A stretch of 64,000 bases of DNA, taken from Augochlora pura (taxonomy: Eukaryota > Arthropoda > Insecta > Hymenoptera > Halictidae). Position 1 is the stretch's first letter. Every line of letters begins with the position of its first letter. Shown piece after piece: positions 46,502 through 57,742 of the stretch. Location of the stretch: positions 2,232,001 to 2,296,000 of the forward strand of contig NC_135778.1 of NCBI RefSeq assembly GCF_028453695.1, read 5' to 3'. The position numbers and the translations under genes are program-made. The notes under the pieces were generated by a model, which saw nothing but the letters and a program-made list of their open reading frames with translations, ran no database searches and had not been told where the DNA came from.

Positions 46502-46640
46502 GCCGTCATTTTGACGGCTTTAACCCTTTGCGGTCGACTCTAAGGCGCCGCTAAAAATTATCGTGCTACGTATCAGTTTAATATAGTATAAATCAACAAT
46601 TATTATATAAGTTATATTAAAATTATATTTGTTTAATTTG
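46502..46640 (-). mobile_element. family A end with adjacent palindrome
   Basis: GCCGTCATTTTGACGGC (46502-46518) directly precedes TTAACCCTTTGCGGTCGA (TTAA at 46519-46522), which continues CTCTAAGGCGCCGCTAAAA, the reversed right end of family A. The other end is not found. The palindrome may be the edge of a second, neighbouring element sharing the same TTAA. Confidence 0.62.
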
Positions 46641-47520
46641 TTACAATTTTGCTCTTATCACTGGCTGTAATAGAAGAAAATAAAATAAAATAAAATAAAT
46701 TCTAGTTACGATCTAGACTCGACAATTTATCATCTAACAAATATTCGACTGGTTTAATCCAATTCTAAATAAATAATGACGTTTCAAAGGTCCTCCGGAC
46801 AATAACGAGCGTCACTATACATATTTAACATTATATTTCCACGCGTGTTTACACATTGAAATTTGCGCGCGAGCGCTCCGTCCTGCTACGTATTGTGCGC
46901 GCGACAGAAATTCACCGCCGCGGAGATTCTGTGATTGTTGTTTGATAATACCCATTGTAGCTTACGTCGGCCCGCGAAAATTAGATCTTTCGCATTCGTA
47001 TATTTCCTGCAATTAAGCCAGACATTGTGCCGGCAGAACGCAATTACAAATGTCCAATTTCTCTTGGTTCGGCGCCAATTAGTAACCCTTTGTGGCCCGA
47101 AAGTGTTCGCTGTCTGTCATTCCTAGAACGTGCGCCAAACATTAGTTAACTTATCTATATTACAACGCACCGGGGTTCGTTCACTCATTCGTTCGTTTAC
47201 GCTCTTTGTGAGGTTTGCGCAGGCGCGCGCGCGCACAAAGAGCGTAGTTAAATTAATTAATAAAATGAGAATTGGAAAACTCGGTAAATTAGAAAAATCG
47301 AAGCGTTTATTGTTGATCCTGATCACTGAATTGGTCTACGATCTTTCTGCGTATCCGAGATGAGGTTTTTTTATAATTTTATATAATTTTATATTTAGTT
47401 AATGATAAGTCACGCGATGCGTTGTTAATTTGCGGCGGAAATATTTAAATTGTGATTTTAGAGAGGTCCACGAGGTCAGAAGGATCTTCTGGCTTTCCGG
47501 TAATTTTTAACCTCCCCCGA
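46641..47520. other. background
   Basis: Short (AAAAT)n at 46677-46700 and (GC)n near 47222-47234. Nothing recognised. Confidence 0.5.
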
Positions 47521-47800
47521 ACAGCAATGTTAACAAACAATTAGTGCTAATTAAAGAGGAGACTTCGCTCTTTAAAATACGCTAATTTTCATTGTCGTAC
47601 GATTTTGTTGAACGGAGTTACGATATTTCGAATTTGCATAATTTTTAACAATGTCGAAAGATAGGAACCGTCGCTTCTCCTACGATGTTTACACTCCGTC
47701 AATTTTCTACAGTAACAATCAATTAGTAGAAATTAAAGTAGAGACTTTGCCCTTTAAAACAAGCTAAGTCGCATTGTTCTACGATCTTTTTTTCGTAGAC
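47521..47800 (-). repeat. two diverged tandem copies of the GTAACTTTG dispersed repeat
   Basis: AATTAAAGAGGAGACTTCGC at 47547 and AAATTAAAGTAGAGACTTTG at 47723 each sit in a roughly 177-bp unit that also has TAACAAACAATTAGT / TAACAATCAATTAGT and a TTCTACGATC / GTCGTACGATT segment. In reverse the unit matches 41171 and 55245. Confidence 0.75.
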
Positions 47801-48351
47801 GATTCGACGACGGCGAACGAGCACGGCCCGATAATTCCTTAACAATGAACTCCCCTCCCTCTCGGAGGGGGGGAAGGGGGGGGGGGGGCTCCGCGGACCC
47901 GGACGGCCGCGAATTTTTCCCGGCGCCGTCGGCGACGGAAATGGAACGGAAAATACGGGGGGAACTTTAAAAACGGTGCCCGGACTAAATGAGAAATAAA
48001 ATCTGAATCCGCCGGCGGGGAGGCAGGGGGTGGGAGGGAGGCGGTGCGAGCGTCCCCGGGAGCCGGATACGTCGCCTCGGACCCGGACTGCAACGACAGA
48101 TGGGAACTAATAAATCGCGATGCGCCGCGGATGGATGGACACGCCGCCGAGGTCATCGAGAACTGAAATAAACAAAACATAAAAAAAAGAAGAAAAACAC
48201 GTATATTCGCGGCCGCGCGTATACAATATATTTTTCGGACGCGTACGGGGTGTCTCGATTGACACATCCTTGAAAACCTCGCGCGGACGCACGATTTATA
48301 AAATAAAGACACCTGGTTCTTTAACGTTCGACGAGGGAATTAGGTTACGGT
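47801..48351. other. CpG-rich block with poly(G)
   Basis: G13 at 47876-47888. A 157-codon minus frame across 47839-48312 is proline-, arginine- and serine-rich with no domain. Confidence 0.45.
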
Positions 48352-48898
48352 GCGTTCATTATGCGAACTGGTGAACTTTTCCAACCAGTGCATATGGGGA
48401 CGCATGACATCGTCTCAAACTGTTTATATTTTCTATTTGTTTGTTTTATTCCGGCATAGCCACGAAATATTCTAAACATCTTGAAATTTCAGAATATGTT
48501 TTGTTTTTCTCAAAAATTGCAATTGAAATAGCTAATGGTCACTGATTTATACGCGTGACGAGTATACTCGTCAATACACAAAATGTTGCCACTTCTCCAT
48601 GACGAGTATACTCTTCAATACACAAAATTTCGCTACTTTTCCATGACGAGTATACTCGTCAATACACAAAATTTTGCCACTTCTCCATGACGAGTATACT
48701 CGTCAATACACCAAATTTTGCCACTTCTCCATGACGAGTATACTCGTCAATACACAAAATAGTGCCACTTCTCCATGACGAGTATACTCGTCAATACACC
48801 AAATTTTGTCACTTCTCCATGACGAGTATACTCGTCAATACACCAAATTTTGTCACTTCTCCACGACGAGTATACTCGTCGATCACAGTTAACTGGTT
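48352..48898 (-). mobile_element. family C TTAA element, truncated, eight 44-bp palindrome units
   Basis: Body begins abruptly at about 48352 (GTGCGTTCATTATGCGAACT) and matches 20650-20850. Eight palindromes GACGAGTATACTCGTC (one with CTCTTC) start at 48557, 48601, 48645, 48689, 48733, 48777, 48821 and 48865, exactly 44 bp apart. It ends GATCACAGTTAACTGGTTAA (TTAA at 48895-48898). The outer B-like extension of the 20291 copy is absent. Confidence 0.87.
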
Positions 48899-49928
48899 AA
48901 ACGGGGGACACCCTGTACATGTATGGATTCTCGGATTAAATGAACAAGCGGAGCAGTTTTCCGGTCAGACGACGGCGGGGCACGGGACCCGGCCGAATAA
49001 TCTGGCCGTGTTTAAAAATACAAATAAAAAGTACCGAGTGTATTCATATTCTCCGCGTAAAAAGGGAAGGAAACGTTGACCGCTTTATTGCTCCGACGGA
49101 ACATCGGTCCTCTCCTATCGCCGCTGCACGCGCACGAACCCGGGGATTCCCGCCCCGAATCCACGATGGAGAAAAGGCAAACATCGATTGTTTACGAATT
49201 GCCTCATAAATCAGCTCTGCGTAGATAAACAAACGCGCGCGAAAAATCCAGATTAATATTTGCTCGCCGGCGCGAGCGCCGCGCGCTGTTCGACTTTTCG
49301 ACATCAAAGCGAGCCGACCGAGAACATGGCGGACTTTTACGCGAACGAGGATTGTTGTTAACTTTTTCCATTTGTTCACGATCGAGGATTATTGTTATTG
49401 CCTTTTCACTCGTCGGTAGGAGAGTGTTGCTAATTGATATCTGAAGTAAGTTTATTGCAAGAAAATAATTTATTATAGGTAGACATGCTTCTATTTATTT
49501 TATTAATATTTATTAATTTTATTAATATTTCGAACGGCGGCTAATATTTTGCTGAATAATTTTAAGGATGAGATACTATCGAATTTTATTGTCCGTTTGA
49601 TTTCATTTTTGTTTTATTTCAACCGTTTTCACTGAAAAATTTTACATTGTATTTTCTACAATATTTTTTATACACGTTCTAATATTTTATAAAATATCTA
49701 AGATTTTACAAAATGTTTTATACACAATATAATGTAATTTAAATACTGTAAGTTAAACATCTTATAAAACATTCTCTATATAACATCTCATAAAATATTT
49801 TAAATATACCATAATAGTTTATAACATATTCCATACATGCTATGATATTTTACAAAATATTTGATACCTGTTGTATCATAGAAATATCCGTTTGGTAAAA
49901 TAGCGCGGCGTCTCCCGACAAAACCAAG
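48899..49928. other. background; ACACCCTGTAC beside the element
   Basis: GACACCCTGTACATG at 48908-48922 is the reverse of the ACAGGGTGT motif seen at 3253 and 63692. 49620-49870 has an AAAATATTTTATA-type AT repeat. GAACATGGCGGAC at 49323 opens a very short frame only. Confidence 0.45.
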
Positions 49929-50069
49929 ATGGCGGACGCCGATTCGGCGGGCAAGAAGATGGCGACCGTAGCGCCGAATCGTCCGACGATCCGTTTTTCA
50001 ACGGAAACAATGCTCCGGCGCGGGAAGAAGGTGTTCGCCTCCATGTTTTTTTTTCGCCGCTCCATTTAG
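49929..50069 (+). CDS. possible small ORF, 46 residues, function unknown
   Basis: An ATG at 49929 in a good start context (CCAAGATGGCGG) opens 46 codons to TAG at 50067. The peptide starts MADADSAGKK and is basic, with FFFRR near the end. No domain, family or splice partner is recognised, and CpG-rich DNA with an AAGATGGCGG Pho/YY1-like site would produce such a start by chance. It could also be a first coding exon, but the best internal donor (AAG then GTGTTC) is weak. Confidence 0.12.
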   Translation: MADADSAGKKMATVAPNRPTIRFSTETMLRRGKKVFASMFFFRRSI

Positions 50070-50850
50070 CTCGCCTTTGTCGACGAGCTTCGCCCCCGTG
50101 AAATTCGATCGGCCCCCGAAACAATGCGCGTTTCCACCGTGGAGGACGATATAAATTTGCCGCGAATTTGCTTTCCTCCCTGTCGTCCGAGCGAAAATCA
50201 AAATCTGTCGTTTCGTCGTGCAAAAAAAAAAGAAAAAAAATATTTCTAGTCTCGCCCCGTCGGAATCGTATTAAATCCCATTTTGTTTCTCGGCATACCT
50301 CGACGCGTTCTCTCTTGTTTATATTTATGAGCCGAAACGCGCGGGATACGATATTTTTGCGTTACAACGTCGCGGCTCGCTAGAATTTTTGTTTGCACGC
50401 GCGCGCAACGAAAAAAAAGCGATATTGTATACGGACGCGTTTGCAACATTGTCGCCGGGACAGTTACGCCGGTCGATGGATATCGACGGGCAATTGTTTC
50501 GGTCGGATTACTTTGATGCAATTAGTTGCGCAGGATTTTCTGTCGGACTCGATTCGTTTGCCCGATCACCGGGCGGACGAACGCTATTAATTAATTTCTG
50601 GCCCGGATGCGTTTTTTTTCACCCCCACCCCCACGGAACATCGCCTAGAGGTCCCAAGTAGTTTCGCGAGAGCGAATTGCAATTTAACCGTATCCGCGCG
50701 CAATTGTAATAATGTTGCGAGCACGATGATTGCGTTTGATCGAGCGCTTTGATAAAAAAAAAAGTTTGAACGAAACGCGGGCGACACGGTGGATAACGCG
50801 AGTGTTCGTCGGAACTCCGTTGTACGAGGCACGTTTATATTTTGCATTTT
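50070..50850. other. CpG-containing background
   Basis: Overlapping frames up to 91 codons with no recognised domain. Short A-rich runs at 50221-50240 and 50754-50764. Confidence 0.45.
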
Positions 50851-51180
50851 AATTTATCGTGTGAAATATATTTATTTGTTACATATATTTCACACTTTGT
50901 TATGTTAATGATATTCATTTATTGTATGCAATATATTTTAGATTTTGGTATGTTAGATATTGATTTATTTGGTGCAATACATTTCAGGCTTTATTGCAGT
51001 GAGTATGTTAATTTATTAGGCATAATATATTCCATACCTTATCGTAGTGACTATATTAATTTATTATATATAAAATATTTCATACTTCATTATATTAAAT
51101 ATCTTAATCAATTAAATATACTATATATATTTATCCTATAATATAATATTCAATTATAACACAACATAACCAATACAAAA
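50851..51180. repeat. degenerate ~60-bp AT-rich repeat
   Basis: Four to five copies of a unit with TATGTTAATTTATT and ATAATATATTCCATACTTTA. The 99-codon tyrosine/isoleucine-rich frame over it is an artefact. Confidence 0.8.
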
Positions 51181-51899
51181 TTAACATTAAACTATCAGAA
51201 ACCACTTTCCGCCAATGAAATCGATTCACGGCCAGTTCCGTTCGCAATTAATTCCGCGATATCGGACATATTTTTCTTACAAACGGCGAAGCGATCCATC
51301 TATCACGGGTCCCCGTCGCCGGAAGTCAGGAGGGGTGGACCGACGCACAAATTGAAACGTACGAACGTATTTTCGCGTTCGATTCCCGGCGAAGAAAGGC
51401 GGCGGAAAAAGAGAAGGCGGAAGAACAAAGGCCCGAGGCAAGAAGAAGAAGAAGAAGAAGAAGAGGAAGAACGGTGTACGCAAGCTGTTCCTTCCGTTTG
51501 TCCGCGCCGCTGTTTCTCACGATGCTATCTCACGGAACAAGACCGGAACAACCAGACCGATACTTTTTTTTCGGAATTGCATGCCGAGCCCTGCCATTTG
51601 TTCCTCTCTTTGTTCTTGAACCGAGCGCGTTGCACGCCGTCAGAACAGGCCGGCACAATAATGAAAGGCCGGGTCGACGCGTTTCTCATAGTTTTCGAAA
51701 CGTCGATGTCCTCTGGCCGGCTTGAACTCTCGCGTTCACGGATCTCTGATCTTTTTTATGGTGTCTCTGGATGCGTGCCTGTACGGTTTTATAGAATTTT
51801 TTATCGCGGTTTTGTTAGGGTAAAATTTGTTTTAGCTGTTGCAGGAAGTCGTTTGGAATCGAAGCATTTTAGTTGCATTTAAAAGGAGTTTAATTGCAT
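51181..51899. other. background with (GAA)n
   Basis: (GAA)n at 51440-51466 inside a purine-rich stretch. A 176-codon plus frame (51352-51882) contains the resulting E-run and no recognised domain; the minus strand is also open. Not called as a gene. Confidence 0.4.
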
Positions 51900-52405
51900 T
51901 TGACCCCTTCCCGTGCCATTTAGCTCGACGAAACTCGGGCCCGAGCGGTCCGCGTCAACGCGCGCTAAACAGACCAGACTGATGTTTGTAAACAGTCGCA
52001 ATACGATCCGAAATGTAGATGCCCGCAATGCCTGCGATATAGTCAATTTTACGCGATACTAAAATATCACGGCCTTCACTACACACTTTTGTATCTTGCA
52101 TTTTGAAGGGGTTTCTTAAATTTTAATAATTGAACTGCTTCGTAACAGCAACGACAAGAATCGTGACTAACTGTTTCGAGGTACCGTGAGGAACTAACAT
52201 TCAGTCACGAGCGTAACGGGCAAAAAATCAGTTCGCGAGCTCGGCTTGTTATGTTTACGTTTGGCCCAAGCATGTGTTCGCGACTCAGACACGCGATGTT
52301 TATGTTTGGCCCGAGTATCTGTTCGCGAGTCAGACTCGCGATGTTTATGTTTGGGCAAAAATCTTCATCGCGAGTCTGACTCGCTAAAGTACGGGAAGGG
52401 GTTAA
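51900..52405 (+). mobile_element. family B TTAA element, full length, four 45-bp units
   Basis: Left edge TTGA (mutated TTAA) at 51900 then CCCCTTCCCGTGCC; right edge GTACGGGAAGGGGTTAA ending at 52405. Length 506 bp. A CTCGGGCCCGAG palindrome lies near the left end. Four tandem 45-bp units start at 52234, 52279, 52324 and 52369. It is exactly one unit (45 bp) shorter than the copy at 58818, so the copies differ by array unit number. No coding frame. Confidence 0.9.
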
Positions 52406-53598
52406 AAGCATTTTGATTGGATTTAAATTTGTATTCAAGAACAAAAAGGAGAATTAGTAGAAATAGAAACTGGCAATTTTTATGCAAAATATAAATTGTC
52501 ATTGTCGCTCTTAAAATGTAGGAAACGCGTAGATATTTATTTATTCTTCTCGTTAATTATTTTAAAGTAATTATAGTGGCTTGAATGGTTGAAATTATTT
52601 CAAATTTACATTCTTTCGATTAGAGATATAAAATAATTCTAATAAAAAAAATATATATTATATATAATAAATTACTGTATTTAATACAATGAAGCTTGAA
52701 GCATGCTATAAATAATAAATTAATGTCCCGCGACGTTCCCTTAAGAAACGATATCCCGTGGAAAATGGCGGACGAATGGTAACGAGGCGTCGAGAGGTCG
52801 CGGAGCAGAGAGCCCGCCGGCCTGGAAAAAAAGGACGACAAAATCCAGAGATCCATCCGTGGCGAGAAGCGGGGCCGCGGCCCCCGGAGAAAGAAAAAAG
52901 GGGCGTCGGTTTAATTTTCGACGTACATAGGTGCCGGGAACAAAACGAAAAAAAAGAAGAAGAAGAAACGGTATCGCCCCGCGCACGAGCAGCCCTCTTC
53001 TTCCGCGCCCGCTTCTCCGGGGGGACCTTTTTATCGCGGCGCTGTTTTTCCCTCGTGAAACAATTCCGCGGCGCCCTCGGCCGTTGTTGAATCACGCGAT
53101 TCCTTTCCCCAGGCCCGGTTAAACGCCTCTAGCCGAGGGCTGGGTGGGGGGCGACGTGGAGAGCGGAGTGGGGAGCGGAGTAGGGAGCGGAGTGGGGGGA
53201 CGTCGCGGAGGGACCGAGGTGCCAAGGAAACAAAGAGCCCGGCCGATGCTCGGAGAAAAATGATAAAACTGTCGCAAAGTTTCGAGCCGGGGCGAACTTT
53301 GTTATTTCCCTGGCTGGGAAGATTCATACGTATAGTAAGTAGCCGTGGACCGACGGGGACGGGGACTGGGGAAGGGGCCAAGGGGCGAAGGGAAAGGCGG
53401 GCGCGCGGGGGGAAACTTTCGGGCGTGAAACTTCGAGATTGGAAATATTTCGATGGACGCGCGCGCCGCCAGCCCTTTTTCCGCGCCGTTCGCCGGCCCT
53501 CTTTTTCCGTGATAGCCTCTCGGCCCCGAACGGCCGCCGTAAATCAACCGATCGGAAACTTTAGGCCTTCGGATCCGAACGGCGGACACCGAGAGGCT
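52406..53598. other. AT-rich then CpG-rich background
   Basis: 52406-52720 is AT-rich. 52740-53598 is CpG-rich, with a 14-bp repeat (AGCGGAGTGGGGAG) about four times at 53155-53200. Frames up to 129 codons on both strands have no recognised domain. GAAAATGGCGG at 52762 is a Pho/YY1-like match. Confidence 0.45.
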
Positions 53599-53843
53599 TT
53601 AACCCTCCGATGACCGACAAATTTTTCAACGATCAAAGCCCGACAAAGTCCCCAGGGACCTTCTCTATTAATATGGCGTGAGATACATATAATTGTTTTT
53701 ATTGTTAACCGTAATAGTTCTTCTAGACATCCCATTTATAAAAGTCATGAAAGCTGCGCCTGTTCGGACGAACCGTATTAAAATGCCGCATCGTTCAAAA
53801 CGTCATAGGTCCCCAGGGACCTTGTTGGTCATCGGAGGGTTAA
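53599..53843. mobile_element. family D TTAA element with perfect 13-bp inverted ends
   Basis: TTAACCCTCCGATGACC at 53599 and GGTCATCGGAGGGTTAA ending at 53843 are exact reverse complements (13 bp plus TTAA). Near each end sits the same palindrome: AGTCCCCAGGGACC (53647-53660) and GGTCCCCAGGGACC (53808-53821). Length 245 bp, non-coding. Perfect ends suggest it is young compared with its neighbours. Confidence 0.92.
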
Positions 53844-53974
53844 CCTTCGTTTCGGTTTAAGTCCGCCGCGGGACGGTGTCCCAGTTCCATGCCGATGCCG
53901 CTCGACGCGCTGCACCAATTTTTCCACGACGCTGCGTCGCGCGGGTAACGAACGTCGATACGTTCGTTATTCTG
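53844..53974. other. spacer between family D and family A elements
   Basis: Short CpG-containing spacer of 131 bp with no recognised feature. Confidence 0.6.
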
Positions 53975-54224
53975 TTAACCCTTCGCACTCGAAGCCATTT
54001 TAACCGTAAATGTGAAACAATTCTCCTCGCTCGTAGTATTTCTCTTCTGTACAACAAAGTGCACTTTTACGCCTACGAAATTGATTCTTGCGATTTACTG
54101 CAACAATTTCACTGATCAACAATTTTTCAAAATCTCAACTTTATTATTATAAGAATTATTATCGAAAGCAAAAGAGTAATTTTAACGGTGCCTCGGAGTC
54201 GCCGTTCGAGTGCGAAGGCTTGAA
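53975..54224 (+). mobile_element. family A TTAA element, complete but diverged
   Basis: TTAACCCTTCGCACTCGAAG at 53975; right end GGTGCCTCGGAGTCGCC, GTTCGAGTGCGAAGGC, then TGAA (mutated TTAA) at 54221-54224. 250 bp, non-coding, with the same body as 8123. Confidence 0.87.
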
Positions 54225-55050
54225 AAATCGACTTACCCCGCCGTCGCAAATTAAACGGTCAATTTCGATGCACGGAACCAACCGGAACGAACGATACGCC
54301 GCATGAAAGAAACAAAGCTATCGTCCGGTCCTTTTCATTTTTCTCCGAACGGCGGATCAAGTTTTCGCCCCGTGTGTCCGTGAAACCCGTCTATTTACCG
54401 TAAGTATTCAGCGAACGGAAGCGCGGCAGCCCCCCGTTGAATTGAATTGCATTATTAAACCACCGATGGAACATTCAATTTGAATTTTCGCGGAGCACGT
54501 CGGCCGCCACCCTGGGAAACCGTTGATTGAGGCGTTAATATTAACTCGGACGGGTCCCATTCATTTTTGAACAGGTCACACGAGCCGGCCGGCCGACCCG
54601 CCGATCGGAATTGTTCGACGGCGTTACGTTTCGCACCGCACCGATGCGACCGTGTTTCGCCTCCCCCCTCCCCTCTCTTTCTGCGCGCTTCGGGAAACGG
54701 TCTTACGGAAATTCGATTCTAGAGAGGAGAAACGTTGTCGTCCACGATGACTTCGTTCTCGGAGCGAGCAGCACGCGCCCTGGATACTAATCAATCATTG
54801 GGGATCATTTATTATGCATGAATTTATGCGGGATCGATGACGACGTTGCATTTGTTTACGGAATCGATCCATCCGGGGAACTGTGCGCGATAATTAATTG
54901 GTTAGCCGGAGAAATCTGTTGCAAGAATGTCTTATCTTACCGTAATTATAGCGTACGTGTTTCGTTTTTCTTTGTAATTTGTTTAAATAAAATACCCTCG
55001 GCAGCAAAATTATAGAGTGTAATTCTTGGCCAGAAGTCAATCTTTCATCG
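54225..55050. other. mixed background
   Basis: CpG-containing to 54780, then AT-rich. No recognised gene. Confidence 0.45.
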
Positions 55051-55600
55051 GCTGTAACTTTGTTAAAAATTGTTATAAAATTGTGACTATTATTTTGAAT
55101 CGAAACTTGAAATCTCTATTTTACGATAGTATAGTTTGGATAATAATTCTAGGCGCTAATTTCTTAAAAATCTTACATCCCCTTGACTGTGGTATCCTAA
55201 ATTCGAACCGGTTTGTTTCCGGTGCACATTTATTATTCAAACTGCTGTAACTTCGTGAGAAAAAATCGTGACGCCTTGATTCGGCACTCGAATTAAAGAG
55301 GAAAGTCTGAACTTTGACATAGTATGGTTAGGATGCCTGAAAAAAAATGTTCCCGATCCACAGAAGGCGCTAAAGTTTCCACCCCGAACTTACCCTTAGA
55401 TTTGGACATTCCACGACAGCACGAACATGTCCCTAAATAATAAAATGTTACAATTATCGGTACGCATGATATTAAAAATGGAAATATACCCTAACAAAAT
55501 AGAATTTTCAATCTTCAATTCGATATAAGAATCGTTATTTTGTGATAATTTTTAACAAAGTTACAGCTGTTCAAAAACCGACGTTTTTCAGCTAAAAACA
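55051..55600 (+). repeat. cluster of GTAACTTTG/AAAATCG dispersed repeats
   Basis: GGCTGTAACTTTGTTAAAAA at 55050, CTGCTGTAACTTCGTGAGAAA at 55246 and, inverted, TTTTTAACAAAGTTACAGC near 55548-55566. AATCGTGACGCC and AATTAAAGAGGAAAGTCTG follow the second copy, as at 41171. Boundaries are unresolved. Confidence 0.65.
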
Positions 55601-56740
55601 ATCGACGCTTTACATTTTTCTGCTGAACGTATACAATTAAATAAATAATATCAAAGTGTATATATATATTGTATACATACTATTGATATTATTTATTATA
55701 TATTATATCACCTATATAAATATCTTTCAATCGCTACGTTACGCAACAGCGGCCACCCGATTAAACCAATTCCGCGGAACCAGTTTAATCACACAAATTC
55801 GAAAACGGGCAAACAATTCGCCCGCGGCGCGATTAAACGACGGATTGGCTCGAACCCGCGTGCCCTCCCGCCCTCCCCCCTTCTCGCCGGTCGATCCGAC
55901 GGAATCAATTTTCCTTCTATCCGAAAATTCTAGGTCCGCGCGCGATCGAAACACGGCCGCCGCGATTTCCAGCGGTATCGCGATCGTACTAAAATATTTC
56001 GATGTACGGGCCGCGATATTATGCAAACTGTTGTTCACTTCGGCTGCGTCGTTCGTCGCCGAGAGGAATATCGAAGGGAAATATATATTATAGATCCGTT
56101 TATGTCCGATACAGCGATGTCGGCGGTCGAGGATCCGAGAGAATTCTCGGCTTTTAACCGATATATCGGATTCGGGTGGAAACGAACGTTGGAGGAGGGT
56201 GGGGTTGGGGGGGGGCAGGTCGGCAAATGAATAATAAAAAAAAAGAGCCGCGAGGGAAATCTTATCAGGTTTTTTTGTCCGCCTTGCCGGTTGGCCGGGG
56301 AGGGGGGATGCCTCGACGTAGAACCGTGCAACCCAGAAATTTATCGGGAATCAAGCACCGACGTTGCCCCCGCGGCCGCTCCCCGTCGAGCTGCGAATCG
56401 TGCCGGGCGCGTTCCTCGGACACGTGGTTAACCCGGTCCGATTTCGAACGCGCGCGGAATAACTATGCTCTAAGTAGGATTGTTCGCGGAACGGGTGAAA
56501 TTATCGATGATGCCGGGCGTCTATTTTCTCAGTTATTAAGTAATTTATGGAATCAATCAATTATTGGTTGTTAGGAGTTACTTAAGGGATTAGGTACTAG
56601 TCATTTCAAGAAATGAAGGAATTGTCATTTTAATGAGTAAGGTACTGGTAAGTTCAATGATATATATAATTATTGATAGAAAATATTGATATAAAATTAT
56701 ATAATAATTTATTATATAAATTAAGATAAGAAATTTATTC
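55601..56740. other. mixed background
   Basis: 55655-55715 is TATATAT-rich. 55740-56560 is CpG-containing with frames of 69-145 codons that have no recognised domain. 56575-56740 is AT-rich. Confidence 0.45.
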
Positions 56741-56870
56741 CATATTTTATATTCTATATCCAATATTCTATATTCTATATTCTATATCCAATATTCTATA
56801 TTCTATATTCTATATTCCATATTCTATATTCTATATTCTATATTCTATCTGAAATCTAATTTTTCATAAT
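56741..56870. repeat. (ATTCTAT)n 7-bp repeat
   Basis: About 14 units of ATTCTAT, with TATCCAATATTCTA variants giving a 28-bp sub-pattern. It directly adjoins a family A remnant and probably grew inside it. Confidence 0.9.
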
Positions 56871-56945
56871 ATAATAATTATTTTGAAACGCGCTGTACCA
56901 ATTTCAGTGGTGCCTCAGGGTCGCCATTCGAGTGGAAAGGGTTAA
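56871..56945 (+). mobile_element. family A right end only
   Basis: CAGTGGTGCCTCAGGGTCGCC, ATTCGAGTGGAAAGGG and TTAA at 56942-56945. The left part is missing or replaced by the microsatellite on its left, the same arrangement as at 806-1040. Confidence 0.78.
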
Positions 56946-57435
56946 TGCCATCAACCACGCGTGAACCCTTGGCTCTAAGCTCGTAGCACATTAATAATTA
57001 TTCGAGGCGACTGTCGGCGATCGACGACGAGCACAACGCGCATAACAGCCGGGGCATTAACGAATTGTTTGGAGTCAGAGCCGTAGGAGCAGGGATTCCA
57101 AACGGTCCTGGCAGCCGAAGTCGGCGCCCGGGTTCCTCGAGTTCGCGCGAAATCGAATTCAACGTCCGCTCTCTCTCCCTCCCCCTCTCTCTCTCTCTCT
57201 CTCTCGCAGCAGGTACGGACTTGCCGGAGGGCGGCGAAGGAGGGCGAAGGAGCGGCGCGGCGGACAGTAACATAGGTGGTTTGTTATTCCAGCTTTCGCG
57301 TTATTCCGGCAACGGAAGGGATTCCGGCGCTGTTCTCTGCCAACTTTGCGCCCAGAGTTATGTCCTCGCGGGCAAATGTTGTGCATAACTTCGCCCACAG
57401 CGGTGCTCTGCTCTCGGGTCTTTGCGCGCTCGGTA

Positions 57436-57478
<43 letters not shown>

Positions 57479-57742
57479 GTCCACCGCCGAGCCGATGCCA
57501 GATAATATTCGGTCATATTTAAGACTACTCTCGGGGATCGTTCCCGCGGCGCCATTTTTTTTTCGCCGTAAACAGATCCCGGAGAGTCGCGTTATTCGCA
57601 CGGCCAACGAACCGTGGGGACGTATGCATGATATCCGCTTGCTGCAACGAGGGGGGGAGTGGACGAAATTGCGATACAATTACGAGAGGAGTTGTAATCG
57701 CGAGGGGCGTCTCAATTGGCAATTTATGGTGTATTTTGTGAT
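56946..57742. other. CpG-rich block with (CT)n
   Basis: (CT)n at about 57185-57206, followed by CGCAGCAGGTACGG which mimics acceptor and donor sites, and (CT)n at 57440-57475. Frames up to 156 codons on both strands, none recognised. Confidence 0.45.

Noticed and set aside
48557..48898. CRISPR-like array (16-bp palindromic repeat with 28-bp spacers)
   Set aside because: The spacers are nearly identical to each other and the same array sits inside a dispersed TTAA element three times, in eukaryotic DNA with no cas genes.
51352..51882. 176-codon frame with E-run
   Set aside because: The E-run is a (GAA)n microsatellite, the opposite strand is open too, and no domain is seen.
53599..53615. TTAACCC as telomere-like repeat
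   Set aside because: It occurs singly at element ends, never in tandem, and insect telomere repeats are usually TTAGG.
57185..57220. splice acceptor and donor pair (CTCTCTCTCGCAG, CAGGTACGG)
   Set aside because: The pyrimidine tract is a CT microsatellite; similar mimics occur at other CT runs.
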